A DNA stretch of 64,000 nt, from assembly GCF_036370855.1 (NCBI RefSeq), contig NC_088113.1, positions 14,776,501 through 14,840,500 of the forward strand, in the 5' to 3' direction. This document shows positions 27,426-40,100 of the stretch, in pieces. Below the pieces are notes generated by a model. The model was not told the origin of the DNA and made no database searches. It saw only the letters and a list, made by a program, of their open reading frames with translations. The number at the start of each line of letters is the position of its first letter. The stretch's first letter is position 1. This stretch comes from Dromaius novaehollandiae. Lineage: Eukaryota > Chordata > Aves > Casuariiformes > Dromaiidae. Position numbers and translations under genes: made by a program.

Positions 27426-29324
27426 AATGTGTAAAACTACAAAATAGAAGTAGTTTTAAGAGCACTTTCCAGACAAAATTCTTATACAGATATATCAAGT
27501 GAGACATCAAACTTCTCATTCACTAATGTCAGCTCTGTAAGAGGAAGAGATGATTTATTTATTAACATTCTGCAAGACTGTGGCATCTTCATGGAAAACT
27601 TAGGACTTAATATGAGTTTTTCAATAAAGAGAGTTGCAAGATCAGACAGTTAACTTGTTTTTTTTCCTCAAGATATTTTAGGTGTGCAGAATATCAATAC
27701 ATAAACCACTTCTTCACTTTACTGATTCCATTATAAACGAGTGGCTGTATCTGATTTCTGACAGGATGGGAAAGTTGACAAATCCATTAAATAAAACAGC
27801 CTTATCTAAAGCCAAAAGGGAAAGCAAGAAAAAACTTATAGTAAGAAATCCTTGAAAATAAATGTCAGGGTCCCAGGCCCCTTAAAGCCTATTTATTTCC
27901 AATTAAAGCTGTTGCACTGGTCCACAGATTTTGCTACCTGCTCTCAGCACTCAAGCTGCTAGCTCTCTCTACTTCATGTTTTACTTAATTTTACATTCCA
28001 ATAGATTTTACAAAATTTAAGTTCTAACATCACACACCAGATGATGCTCTATGCCATTTTATTCAGGATACAACTGATGAAACAGAAACAACATTTAAAA
28101 TCAACAGATGTCAAGCCACATAAGCTAAGTATCTTTCCATTTTAAACATGTCAAAACAAATACAAGAAATGTTCATTCCACAATTGCGGGGTAGGGAGGG
28201 AAAATATAAGAAAAATCAGGCTAAAAAGAGCAGTCAGATTTATCAGTCTCAGCCTGCTGCTTTCCACCCCATTGACAAAAAAGCTGGAAACCCCATTTCA
28301 ATGTATGGTAAGCCAGATTTCCTGCTGCTTTGCTTACAAAGGGCAGCCCAAAGCAGCCAGATTTCACCAAGAAATTTGGCACAGCATTTCCTTAGGATAA
28401 ATTCTACACAAACCTACCTGTCACATTAACAAGACAAGGCATTACAGAAACTGCAGTAGTTGAAGGGTGCTCCAAAATGTCCACACAATCCCTACTGTGA
28501 TGATGTATTCTTAGGATTACCTACAGTAGATTCGTTTTTCTAAATCAACTTTTACAAATCACTTCAAAGTAGTGTGAGACACATGTATTCCCCAAAGGCA
28601 AAATTTTAGCAGAATTCAATCTATATTAGAGTAGCCAAAATACTACTATTTAACAATGTGTCCGAACAATTCAAAATATTCAGTGTCATTTGTTTCTCGG
28701 AAACTGAAGCAATACTGTTCTCCATCTTTATGTGGAAAAAAGGTCAAAAGTTTTCAATTAACTTAAAATATTTTGTTCATTTCTAAGTGAATTCTCTCTG
28801 TTCTGGGAGATTTTTTTTGTTTTCAAATGACTGTATTTAAATTTAGCTGAAGGCAGATTATCTGATAATGGATGACTCGCCTTAAGTCCTTCCTTAGCAA
28901 CTACATCTCCTATCCAGAAGTTTGCATTGAACTCTAAGCAAGTATTAAAGGACACAGACATTTTTCTACTGCACCCACTGGGCTTAGCAGTAACAAGAGA
29001 GTGTGCATACCAGGCCAGGACCTCAACAGATATATGTTCATAAAATGCAGTGTGAAAGTGGCAGCTGTCTTCCATACTGGGATAACTCAAAAGCCTGACA
29101 GTACAGTCAGACTTCTAAGGCTCAAGCATTATTAGAGGAGGCCTAATTAGTCTTTAATGAAAGTTCAGGATCTCCATATTGAACTAATTCTCTGAAGCTA
29201 GCTAGCAAGAAGCTATGCCACCTTCCCATGTTAAAGCAGCAGGTTGAAAGTAACCCAGAATCATAAAACAGCCTAGAGTACACATTACAAAGCCAACTTG
29301 ATTTTTTAAATAATAATAATATTT

Positions 29325-29425
29325 TATATGAATGAAGAAGCAACCAAGTTCAAAATATTTTACAACAGTGCACAAGTATTGTTTCCTTTTTACAGACGGA
29401 GTCCCAAATGCTGCTATAAGAGAAC
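29325..29425 (+). repeat. Possible L2/MIR 3'-end fragment
   Basis: AAATATTTTACAACAGTGCA followed by TATTGTTTCCTTTTTACAGACGGAG resembles the shared L2/MIR tail (GCGCTTTACAAA, then TATTATCCCCATTTTACAGATGGGG). The match is short and diverged. Confidence 0.35.
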
Positions 29426-29633
29426 AAATTTTCTGCTTGTCCACATAATTCTTTTTATTTAAATGCTTTAAGAAATGTGCAAGAAGACACCAAATTCCTC
29501 TCAGGTACAATGAAATAGCTGCCTGAGAGCACACAGTAACTTTATACTACAGTTTCTGAAAGATAGTGAAGAATTCTGAATCCTTTTGAACTCAGAAGGG
29601 GATAAATCTGTTAATCAGACTTTTTCCCACAGT

Positions 29634-29649
29634 CACACACACACACACA
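29634..29649. repeat. (CA)8 microsatellite
   Basis: Eight CA units. Confidence 0.9.
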
Positions 29650-32600
29650 AAAGTATTCATTAGAGACTATTCATTTAATTTTGTTTTCAAGTTGCCAGGT
29701 TTCACACTGAAGCATCTTAACCTTTGAGCATGGAAATCTGCAACTATCAGGTCCTTTCATATCAAGGCAGATTTGTGGATGGTAATGTTACAAATTCTGT
29801 AATATTTATTATATGTAAAACCACACTTCATGTTTAGAAGATTAGAAAAATTTTGGCATGTTCCGTGATCTTCAGCAAATTCCTGGAAAGCAGAATGTTT
29901 TCCCTGCAAGACATTCTTATATCTTTAATATACAAATGCTCCAACTACAGAAGAAAAATATAAAACTGGTAGCTGGTAGTCTACAGCAGGAAATAACAAG
30001 ATGGTTGTTTTTTAGTTATTATTAAGCATTTTCTTAATTACAAAGGCTTCTTCCTTCATTTGGAGCATTTTTAACTAGAGAAATACAAGCATGAAATGTA
30101 AGTCCTAATTTGTGAGCACATACATTTGCTGCCTCAGAAATGCAATTCAGATGTTGATAACAAGTTAAACATCATGTAGGTTCTTGAGGAAATTATTCCA
30201 ATTTTCATCTTTAGTCAATTCCATTTAGAAGATTTCCTGAAGTGATTTTTAAGCTTCTTTTTAGCTCCAGCAGCTGATGCAAGAGTACCTATTGTGAAAT
30301 CTAGATGGAAACCATTTTTCTAGCTAGCATTTTACATCATTTAAAAAAATCTATTGCAGAGCATGAATATACTGCATAGAATTTCATTTTGATACGTACT
30401 GTCCACTGAAGTACCTCCTGTGGTCCTCTAAATAAAGATATGAAAAGTCCCAAGGTTTTTTAAGCATCTCTTGCAGGACATGCTCAGCTTGCCACAAGGT
30501 CAGGCCCTAATTGCCCTGTCTGGCAGCCTATACCGAGGAAATGTTAGCATGTGCTTTAAGCATCACAATTTTATATCTTTCCATAATAAAAGGAAAAGTT
30601 TCTGAAATGCGTGATTTTTCACTGGCCCGCTTCCAGCCTGATGGTGCTCAGTACAGCACAGTGCAAATGAGCAGGCATCAGACACTACACCCGTGGCTGG
30701 GCACGGGGAAGATGGTGCAGCCAAAGCTGCACCTGCAAAGAGGTGACCAAAGAAATGCATCCCCTAAATGTGAGGACCCTATTCCATGAGAAATAGCTGT
30801 AAAAGAATAGAATATCATAAACTCCAGACTATTTCCTTCCAATCTCACATGTGTAAAGTTGCTTGTAGGTGGCTCAAAAAATTTATTACCTAAACTATTG
30901 ATTTAGGTTCTAACAGCTCCTAAAAATTAATGCCTGCCAATGACATGTGAGAAAGTCTATTCAGCTATCACAGCTGGATGGCACTGTCACTAGTAGCAAA
31001 AGACAGCTGACCTGGGTTGTAATTAATGTTCCTAGTTCCTGTTAGTTTCATCATATCCCTAGTCATGATATTCCAGCACTGGAGTGACCGTGGCTTAATT
31101 TAAAATGATATTGACAGGGCATTTTCCAGATCTTGTTGAATTCACCATTTATATTCTCTGTTAGTAACTATTCCCTGGCAGCCTGTAATTAGATTCTGTT
31201 TCTTGAATTGATTCTGCCCCCCGATCTCATCCTCTTCTTTCCCTTCTTTGCACTTCACAGTTACTCCTTGTAAATGCAGAGCTACTCAGAAGGACTGCAC
31301 TGACTGTTTTGACTCGTTTTGTTCACCATCAGATTACTTGCTAGTTTATTAATGTAGGATATTTGTAAATGCTGAATGCCTGATTTGTTAGTCTAAGGAT
31401 ACACCCTCTCCTCAACTGCAAAAAAAGACCAAAGGGTTTATCTTTTCTTTTCCTCCTAAATTCCTGACTTTATTCTGATACAAAAAAAAGGAGGAAAGAA
31501 TCTGTTTGAGAGATTCAGCTTCAAAATGATGGAGAGGACAGTGGGCCTCAGAATACCTTTGTTTCTGAGAAAAGATCAGAAACTCATGGCCATCCTGTAG
31601 AGGCCAAAGACAAAGAGAACCCAGCCACAGAGAATACGAGAGTGTTTTTCAGAGAAGCTGCCTGATACAGAGACCCTTTCTCTTCTTAAGTTCCCCAGAT
31701 GACTTGAAGAGAGTCTGTGCTACGTAGTGTCCCTTTCTCTCTGCCCTCAGAACTCATCCTAGTAATCAAAGAAAGGGCTGCTGATAATGTTGCCACTCTA
31801 GAGATCAAGCCCTTCTGAGAGCTTATGTAACTCGCAATATGTAAAAATTGCATCTGGGAAATATCAGTCATCGGTGAGATAATCACTGAGAAGCACAGAG
31901 CAGGGCTGTGCATTTTAGCCCAGCTGCCAGCAGAAAAGGAAAATAAAATTATCAGCTCGATCTGAAATGAAAATAAATACGATTCCTTTGTTATTATCAA
32001 AAATTCAGGCCAAATGCAGTGGGCTCTGACTCCTGCTCTGCCGTGTGCTAGGTGCAGAAATCCAGGCCTACAGTGCTTACCTAGAACCTGCTTATTAAAG
32101 ACCTGCATGCATTTTGCAAGACTTATATAAGGAAAAAAGAAGAAATAGAGAAACTTGTTTGCCACTCTTGCTCACAAGGCTCCACGTCCTAACCTAGCTG
32201 TTTCTGGACAGGAGGGCCTCAACACCATTATTGACTCCACACTCCTGAGGGCCTATGCAGATCCAGCAAAACTGATCTTTGCTCATCTTAGTGTCTGCCA
32301 GCTCCTTGCTACTGGTTGATCCCTTCTTCTTCCGCCTGTACCATTGTATGCTGTGGAAATGTCTTTCCCCTGAGCATACTTACTTGGTTGCTCTAGAAAA
32401 TCCCACCTAAGACACTCTGTTCTCAAAAAACGATGGCATAACATCACAAGCCACGTTAAACAAACAGAATCTGCCGTAGCCAAGCTATGTCATAGCCAAA
32501 CTATTTCCCTATATCATTTGTAAGCTTGATTTCTAATGTCCTTCCATTTTCTATAAAACAAAACCAAAAAGACTCCATCCACACACAACATACCCAAGAA

Positions 32601-35364
32601 ATATAATAATACACCATTCTAAATGTCACTAAAACAATCAGCAGAAGAGAGTGACTAACGATGAACTATAAACTCTGATGAATTCTCTAAAAGACTTTCA
32701 GATTTGGTAGGGAATATTAAAGAGTAGACCAATATAGGCTGCTCCTTCTTTTCCCCATTAGGATATCCCAAAATGTTGCTTCCTTAACATCCTATTCAGG
32801 TGATAAAAATGAGAGCTGTGTTTTTGACTTCATTGGGAGTAAGAGTGAGTTGATGGCAATATTTTTGTAAAGCTCCTTTTGACTTCTATACATATTTTGC
32901 AGAAAGGGCTTATACAAACTTTTGGTTAATAACTGAACAAAAAATGAAATGTGTTAATGCAATCAGGTACATTTGAAGCTATTTTAACTTCAACATGAAG
33001 GTGAAAGATGAAAAAATTGAATCAAATATAATAAATTCTGTCCTTTTAAGGAATTCTAGTGTTTCTTAGTAAAAGGACAATAATACCCACAACTGCATTT
33101 AGAAATTTTAGGAGGAGAAGCAGCAATACTTCAGGATGAAAGGGCTTCAGTTCCCTCTGAACTAAGCCTGAGATTTTTCTGTTCATTCAAAGTTAAATGC
33201 TAATATTAATTATTGGCTTAGGAAAAACTGATGTGTTCACCAGTACAGTTCATCTGTACATTAAGTGAAGACAGAACAGAGTTACAAATGTTCATATAAC
33301 TTCTCTCTGCAAAGTGTTTGCCTATCGTAAGTACTTAAAAGTATTTCATCCCTAAGAAAAGCAGAATTAAATACATCTATGCATCATCATGTCAGAATGT
33401 GAACTGCTTCACACTAGCTTTTAACATCAATTATTTTGGCATAAAAATCTACAAAAGATGTGTTTATTTTTCTTTGATTCTCTAAATAGCTTTTAATGCT
33501 ATTCCCATGGAAACTGTGCTTACAACCACATGCATAATGTTTGTGGGTTCAAGCATTATCCAGCGACTTTTTCAAACCCCAAAGGCTGCATCTAAAAGCT
33601 GAATTCACATGACCATTACCAGCAATTGATAAACACTAATGTTGTTTACTTGCTTCATGAGTTAGTACAGAATAGAAATGCTTAACCTAGTGAAGTTTAT
33701 AGAAAACAATATATATTGTTAGATCTTTTAAAATAACATCTCTTTTTCTGGAAATCCAAGCAGGAAGCAGCCTGTGTTTTAGCAAGTCACTGTTTTGTCA
33801 TTGGCAAAATCTCTGATGCAGTGCTACAGTACTGCAAGAAAGCAGTAGAACTAATAGCCTCATGTTTGAAAACAACTGAAGATCCCACGCTAACATGCCA
33901 AAACCCTGGAGAATATCCCTTTGTGGAGCAAATATGCCCCAGATAGCACATTTACAATTTCATAATTAGAAGCAGAAGTTTGACAGCCTTGTTGAAAAAA
34001 GGCTCTGCCAGTTCAAGCAGATGCAATTGATTCAGAACAGTGGTAAGGAGTCTAGGACCCCAAAAGACAAAAAAAAGCAGCCCGAAAGGAGAAATGCAGC
34101 ATGCAATATAGATGGGATCCTGAATCCCGTTGCACAACTTTCTTTTTCAAAACAAAAGCAGTTCAGGGCCCTGATATTCAACCATGGCTAAAGATTCTGA
34201 GTGTTGAACTTAGGACATTTTTAGTAACAGGTCCATGTCTGTGCCATCAGCTTCGAAGTTTTCAGTCTCTCAGTGAGCAAGATCATTCTTTTGAGACAAT
34301 TTATGCTGAATAAGCCAACTATGGAACTAGCATCACCTCCTGTGTCTTCCATTGTAAAAAAAAGTATAGGTTACATTATGTTAAAGAGAGAAGCACATAT
34401 AGCCCAGCAGGAAGTCAGGATATGAGGTGCACTGTTTGCTAGAAAGTATGTTGTTCTCTATGGGAAGGAGAGTGTTGGGAGGACACTTACTGAAAGTTGG
34501 CACTGCGTACGCTTTCAAAGGGCCACATTTTGCCCACTTTTTCCTCAGTACAATTCTTTTGCCTGCAGTGCTGTCAGAGACAGCTGAAGGCTTTCCAATA
34601 ATGCAGGCAAAATTGGATTTTGTAACCCCAAAGATGAGAACAAAATATCTTACTTTTAGGGCAGCAAAATTCAATTTGCTTTGGCAGCAGAGCAACTTCC
34701 ATCCTCTCAGCAGCTCCCTAAATGGTATCTCAAAGGGTCAATGGGATTTCAGGAGGGAGGAAATGAATGTGGGAGTCCCAATGATCCTGCAGGATTTTTA
34801 GAAGGCTGTGAGTAGGGAGAAAGGGTAATGAATCTCTCTGCTCTCTTAGCTGCCCCCATTCCTTGCTAAGGAGTACATATACCCATACTTCCATCCAGAA
34901 AATCTGCAGGCTAATTTTTAACAAAGGTTGCAACAGAGCCAGTTATCCTTGGAGGTACTGAAAGGGTACTTTTATTCCAGATTCTGGTCTTCTGCAATGG
35001 AGCTGATCTGCCTCTGACGACTCTTGTACCAGGCCAATATTTGTAAAGTTTGGTTATCTGTGGTGTATGCTGTATTCATGAAAATATGATACTTCACATA
35101 TGTGAGTGCAAAACAACTACAAACAAAGCAGGTAGCAGTGTAGAATGCTGATTGTTCACTACTATTAGCAAAACCCTCAGATTTTGAAGGGTTCAATACC
35201 TTAACTCCTGAGCTCCAGATAGAAATAAAATGGACTACCAATTTATTATTCATCTTAATTATTTTGAAAGCATTTCCATAAGGCAAGTGACCAGTCAGTA
35301 TGTTGGGGATGATGCACCATGGAACCACTCAGGGTTTCCATAGGACTGAATCTGCTGTTATGGC

Positions 35365-35435
35365 AGACTGGCACAGATTATGGCGCAGATTTATGCCAGT
35401 TTTATATTATTGCAACACCATTAACGTCACTTAAC
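35365..35435. repeat. Possible second copy of the amniote MITE-like repeat
   Basis: CAGATTTATGCCAGTTTTAT, TTGCAACACCATTAACGTCA resembles ACATTTACACCAGTTTTACA, GTGTAACTCCATTGACTTCA of the same dispersed family. It is short and diverged. Confidence 0.35.
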
Positions 35436-36899
35436 TGCATCTAGATAGGAGAGTGTTATCAGGGCAAGTTTCTTTAGGAGCTTTTGGAATCAGGATGTTT
35501 TTTAAAACACATCCAGGCTGCTAGAATAAGATGATCTGTTCATAGACAGCTTTTCTTATTTTTTTCTGTTTGTTTCATCTTTTCTTCGAACACTTAATGA
35601 CCTTTGTACAAAATCCAAGATCCTTATTGTTTTATATTTTGGTCAGTTCTCCTTTCTGATTCCCCGTTTAAAGTCAAATTGCTAGACCTCCTTGTTCTTC
35701 TCTCCCATTTAACAGACTAACTCTGGGTTTTGGACAGCATAATTGACTTCAGTTCAGTGAGCTCAGGAGAGGTGCACTCAGTAAAAAACAGGTAAACTTG
35801 CTAAATCCATGAATAACAAGTGATTTCTCATGTATTATCTCATAGGACAACAGATAATGAAGAAAGTGGGAAATAGGGCAGCAGAATGGCTTTCCTCCCT
35901 CTTTCCCTCACGCCGAGGATGTCTTCTGAGCCCTCCTTCCTCCAAACTTGCTACTGTAGCAGATTTTTTATAGTGGTTCTTGAAAGTGGATTTTGGCAAC
36001 TGGCAACTGAAGGACAGGGAAAGAACCTTCTTTAGCAGCAAAAAACTTTCAACAAGTTAGTTGGTATCTGTCCATATTGCCAGCAGATATGATCATATTT
36101 GGCAGCTGTTCCAAGTTTTATTAGAAGCCAGGTAACCACATTAGCACGGCATCAGGCCTGAAATAATACAGCTTTTTCTCAGCAGACCTCATTAGCTCAG
36201 GCTTAGTCCAGCAAAGAACAGTTACATTACCTCTGGTTATCTCAGAGCCTACGCAGGTTGCGCTCTTATCAGTAGAATGCGCCATCGGCCTTCTCGATAA
36301 AAACAACCTCACTCCATTTTCTGTACCCCACACAAAATGTGGCACAGGCAGCCTTTTTACTAATGAGAACTAGGGAGCGATGCATGAGGACTGGTTGGGG
36401 GCTCAGTTATGTTTCGCTAATAGAGGTCCTCAATGGCCTCACAGCACCTACTCCCTCTTTGTTCCAGGGGAGCTGGCTGCCTAACTACTATTGAAATAAA
36501 TACTTTGCAATAGCAAGTTTTCAGATGTGGTTTAAATTGAACAATGAATCATAAAGGCATTGCACAAGACAGCTCCTAAAACTAGCTCAGCTGTGAAAAG
36601 TCAGCAGTGCCATCCATTGACTAAACTTTGTAAAGCATGTGCTTGACAGGGGAGAAATCGTCAGACCACAAGCAACGTTCCTCCATTCTGCCTTCTTACT
36701 ATGGCAGATAATTAATCTAAGAAAGCCTTTATATGTTGGGCTCTAACCCCAAACAAGTTCCTACAGCACCTGCTCTCAAGCAATAGCTGCCAGCCACATT
36801 ACAAGATTTCAGTCACACAGGCAGAGTATCTGCGTTCACACTTGTTGACTCATGATGGATGGGTGTTTGTGCCAGCTAACTGGTGTCACAAGAAGAGCA

Positions 36900-37150
36900 G
36901 GACAAGTAGCAGGGTGATCACATGCTTGGAGCCACAGAACAGGCTCTTTTCTTTTCTGACATCATATAATTGGCAGCACCATAAGACATGATCAGAACCA
37001 GACACAGTAACATGGCTCTAGTAATACAGCTACCAGCAGGGCAATCACATGCCCTGGGCCAAAGAAGAGGCTCCTTATTTTACAAGATCTTACAGCTGAC
37101 AGCCCTATACAGAATGATTCTATTAATAGTGGTCCCACTATACCAAGCCA
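36900..37150. repeat. Diverged tandem duplication, period about 127 bp
   Basis: A segment with AGCAGGGTGATCACATG (36908) followed by a run like ACAGGCTCTTTTCTTTT and GGCAGC recurs from 37035 as AGCAGGGCAATCACATG followed by AGAGGCTCCTTATTTT and TGACAGC. Similarity continues over roughly 100 bp with many substitutions and small gaps. It is an old local duplication, or two pieces of a repeat I cannot name. Confidence 0.5.
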
Positions 37151-40100
37151 CATTCGTAAACATGACATAAATCTTTTATAAGTGATATGTTACATGCTTC
37201 AAAAAAAATATTCCATGTTGTTAGGGATTGTTAAAAAGCCCAGCAGGCCAAAAAGGTGCTCATAACTGCGGTTTATAATAATCTATAATGCTCTCTAGCC
37301 ATGGGCTCATCTCCTAAGCTACCCATATCTATTAAATGCATGCATCAATGCACCTATGTTTATATTAATTCTTATTTAGGATTTGATCTTTAAATGCAGT
37401 TACAAGTTTGGGTGTATCTCAAATTCTGGCTGAAAAAAAAAAAGAGCGCAAGAAGATGCCAGATGAAGGCACACTCTCTTCTTCCTTATGGTCTCAGGAA
37501 ATGTATTGATGCAATTCTGCTGAAGCGAGAGTGGATGAGATACAGATACAAACACAGAGGTCCACCCTTCCACCAAAGGCTCTGATATTGTACTACTCCT
37601 TAGTGCCGGTTCTGCAGAGCAGGCAGGAGTTAGAGACCTTGCCTTCTTTAACCATTCCTTTGAGGCAGCTCATGGGAGGTTCTTTCCTTATGGCCAGCCA
37701 TATCAGAACCTCTTTAGCAAACTAAAGGTGTATATTCAAAAGCTACAAGGTACACTCACTTGCAGAGTACAGACTGGTTGCGTCACTCACTTTGAAAGGA
37801 TGTGTCTCAGGCAGCAGTATCACCTACTGAAATTGTGGGAACAGTTTCCAGTAACCTCATAGAGACAGGGGCTAACAACTGCATTTAGCAAGTCACATAA
37901 GCCTTTTCTGAGTACATTGCAGATTGAATATTGCATTGCAGTGAGTTGTTTGGCCAGAATCCCACTATGCTATTACACAGTGAGAGGCAGAAAAGAGGAA
38001 ATCTGGCCTTGACTGTTACTTGATTCGTCTACATAAGCTGACAATTTGCTTTATAGCAATATTGGTAAGGAGCAAAGGGCAGGAAATCTGCACTTGAGAA
38101 TCTGAGTCACAGGCTGCAACAAAAGGATGTTATCAACCATTTACATAGCTTTTAAGCCTGATGGAGAAGAGGATTTTTGTATTTATGAAAATAATTTGAA
38201 ATTGCTGGACACTTATAAAAACAAACACAAAACATGTCTCTTGCCTAATTTTTCCTAAATTCTCATGAAGTTAAGTTATGATCAGTAGAGTGGTGAGTCA
38301 AACCCAAAAAGGAAGCTAGAGGAGTCTGTGCAGATTTGAGTGTCCAGAGAACCACCAGATTCAGCAGAGGTGTAAAACAGAGCTTCAGGAGGCCTGAAAT
38401 AGATAATGTAGCCATTCTGCCTCCAAATTTGGCCTTGTGCTTTTTGATTTCACAATATACTATTTATATCATTCTAATAGCAACAGACATTCAAAACCTC
38501 CACTAAACAGTATCACTTCGTATCCCTTTCTGTGAATATCCCTATTCGTCAACACAAGACACTGCACTTTTGCTGGGCTGGCTGACTTCATTTGCTTTAA
38601 AAGTTTGATAACTATTTTCCAGAGCTATGATTCACTATAGATGCCTCTCTTCAGAGGAGTGGGTTGAGCTGAATGATAAATCAAATAGCCTGCTGAAATC
38701 TTATCCAAATGCCAAACTACAGCCACATGAATGAATTGTTTGCATTTCACTACAAACATCCAGCTGTGAGTAGAAGATGGTACCTTCTTCACAGATGTCA
38801 GGAGCAGAAACTTCGCTGAAAACCACAAAAGGTGACTGGAAGCAAATGTAAAAGCCTGTTTCCCAAACCATGAATGGTATATGATAACAGGTCTCAGGGA
38901 ACTAGCACTAGATGTAGCAACTATTGTTGCTTCAGATGTAACCCAGGTTAACATCTACTGAAGGGTGAGACCAGCAGGTGACTTCTATAAAATAAGTTTT
39001 GTGTGTCTTTAGTAACAGCATTATTACACAGAGAAGGGGCAAAAAGGCCAAGAGCTGTTAGGACGTGAAGACTGAGTTACTCTCCATGTTGCGGTGAAAC
39101 ACATTAGTTGGGTGCCAGGGAGCTGGTTGTGCTGCCACTCCCTGTACTCTGTTCTGGGAACAAACAACCTGCTTCCATTGCTGGGGCTATCAATCCCACA
39201 CCCAGCAGGAACCACTGAATGTGATTTTCACTCATACACATCCAAATGACTATACATCACACCATCCAAATGAAAAAGCATCTCATCAGAAGATTACTGG
39301 ACAGGACTCTTGTGGAGAGTAGAATTAACGCTGCTGACCTATCGTATCAACTAAAGTACAAATATCTTGAAAGGACTACACTTCCTCCGTAGGGGACCTC
39401 ACTGCTCAACTGCAACAGTCTCTGCTCACCCACCTGCATGACAAGGAGGGCATATGAAATCATCAACGGGTCACATAAATATATACAATTTCAATACTTA
39501 CACCTCTATTTTCATCTTATGTTAAACCTGTTTTTCCCCAACAAGATGGGGGGGTCATTGGGCAAGGAAGAAGCTCTCCTTAGAAGGTGAAATTCATCTT
39601 TGTGCAGAGGCTGCCACAAAAGTCATCCCTTACATCCTCAGAATAGCTTTTAGAGGGATTTAGGTTGAAGTCATAAGCCACAGCTCCTCTAGCATGGATA
39701 ATCAGTGGTCTGCCCTGTAGGGCCTCATATATTTCTAGGATTCAGAAATGAAACAGGACCCCACAGCCCCATTCTTCAAGGATTTGTAGGTGACTAAAGT
39801 AAACCATTCCCTAGTCGCACTTACAATTTACTATCATCACTTAGGAATATGTGATAAAGCACAAACCAGATAGATACACGTGCTTTACATATATTTACTT
39901 TACTTTCCTCATCACTGACGTAAGCCTTCTTTGAGCTTGGGTCAGAGTTGTTTAAAAAATTAAGATTTTCCCTTCCAGCACACAGCTCTTGCTTTCTTTT
40001 CTTTCTTTCTTTTTCTTTTTCTTTCTCTTTCTCTCTCTCCCTTCCTTTCCTTTCTTTCTCTTTTTTCTTCTTCTTTCTCACTCTTTCCTGTTCATCCAAG

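Larger units (their letters stand above)
25556..36899. other. Intergenic DNA, no gene recognised
   Basis: It contains the 27-bp tandem repeat (27,372), an L2/MIR-like fragment (29,325), a CA microsatellite and a possible repeat piece at 35,365. A minus-strand frame of 159 codons at 31,686-32,165 and a plus-strand frame of 124 codons at 34,427-34,801 encode nothing recognisable. Confidence 0.6.

Noticed and set aside
31686-32165. 159-codon minus-strand frame in intergenic DNA
   Set aside because: The peptide has hydrophobic stretches but no family signature, and nothing around it supports a gene.
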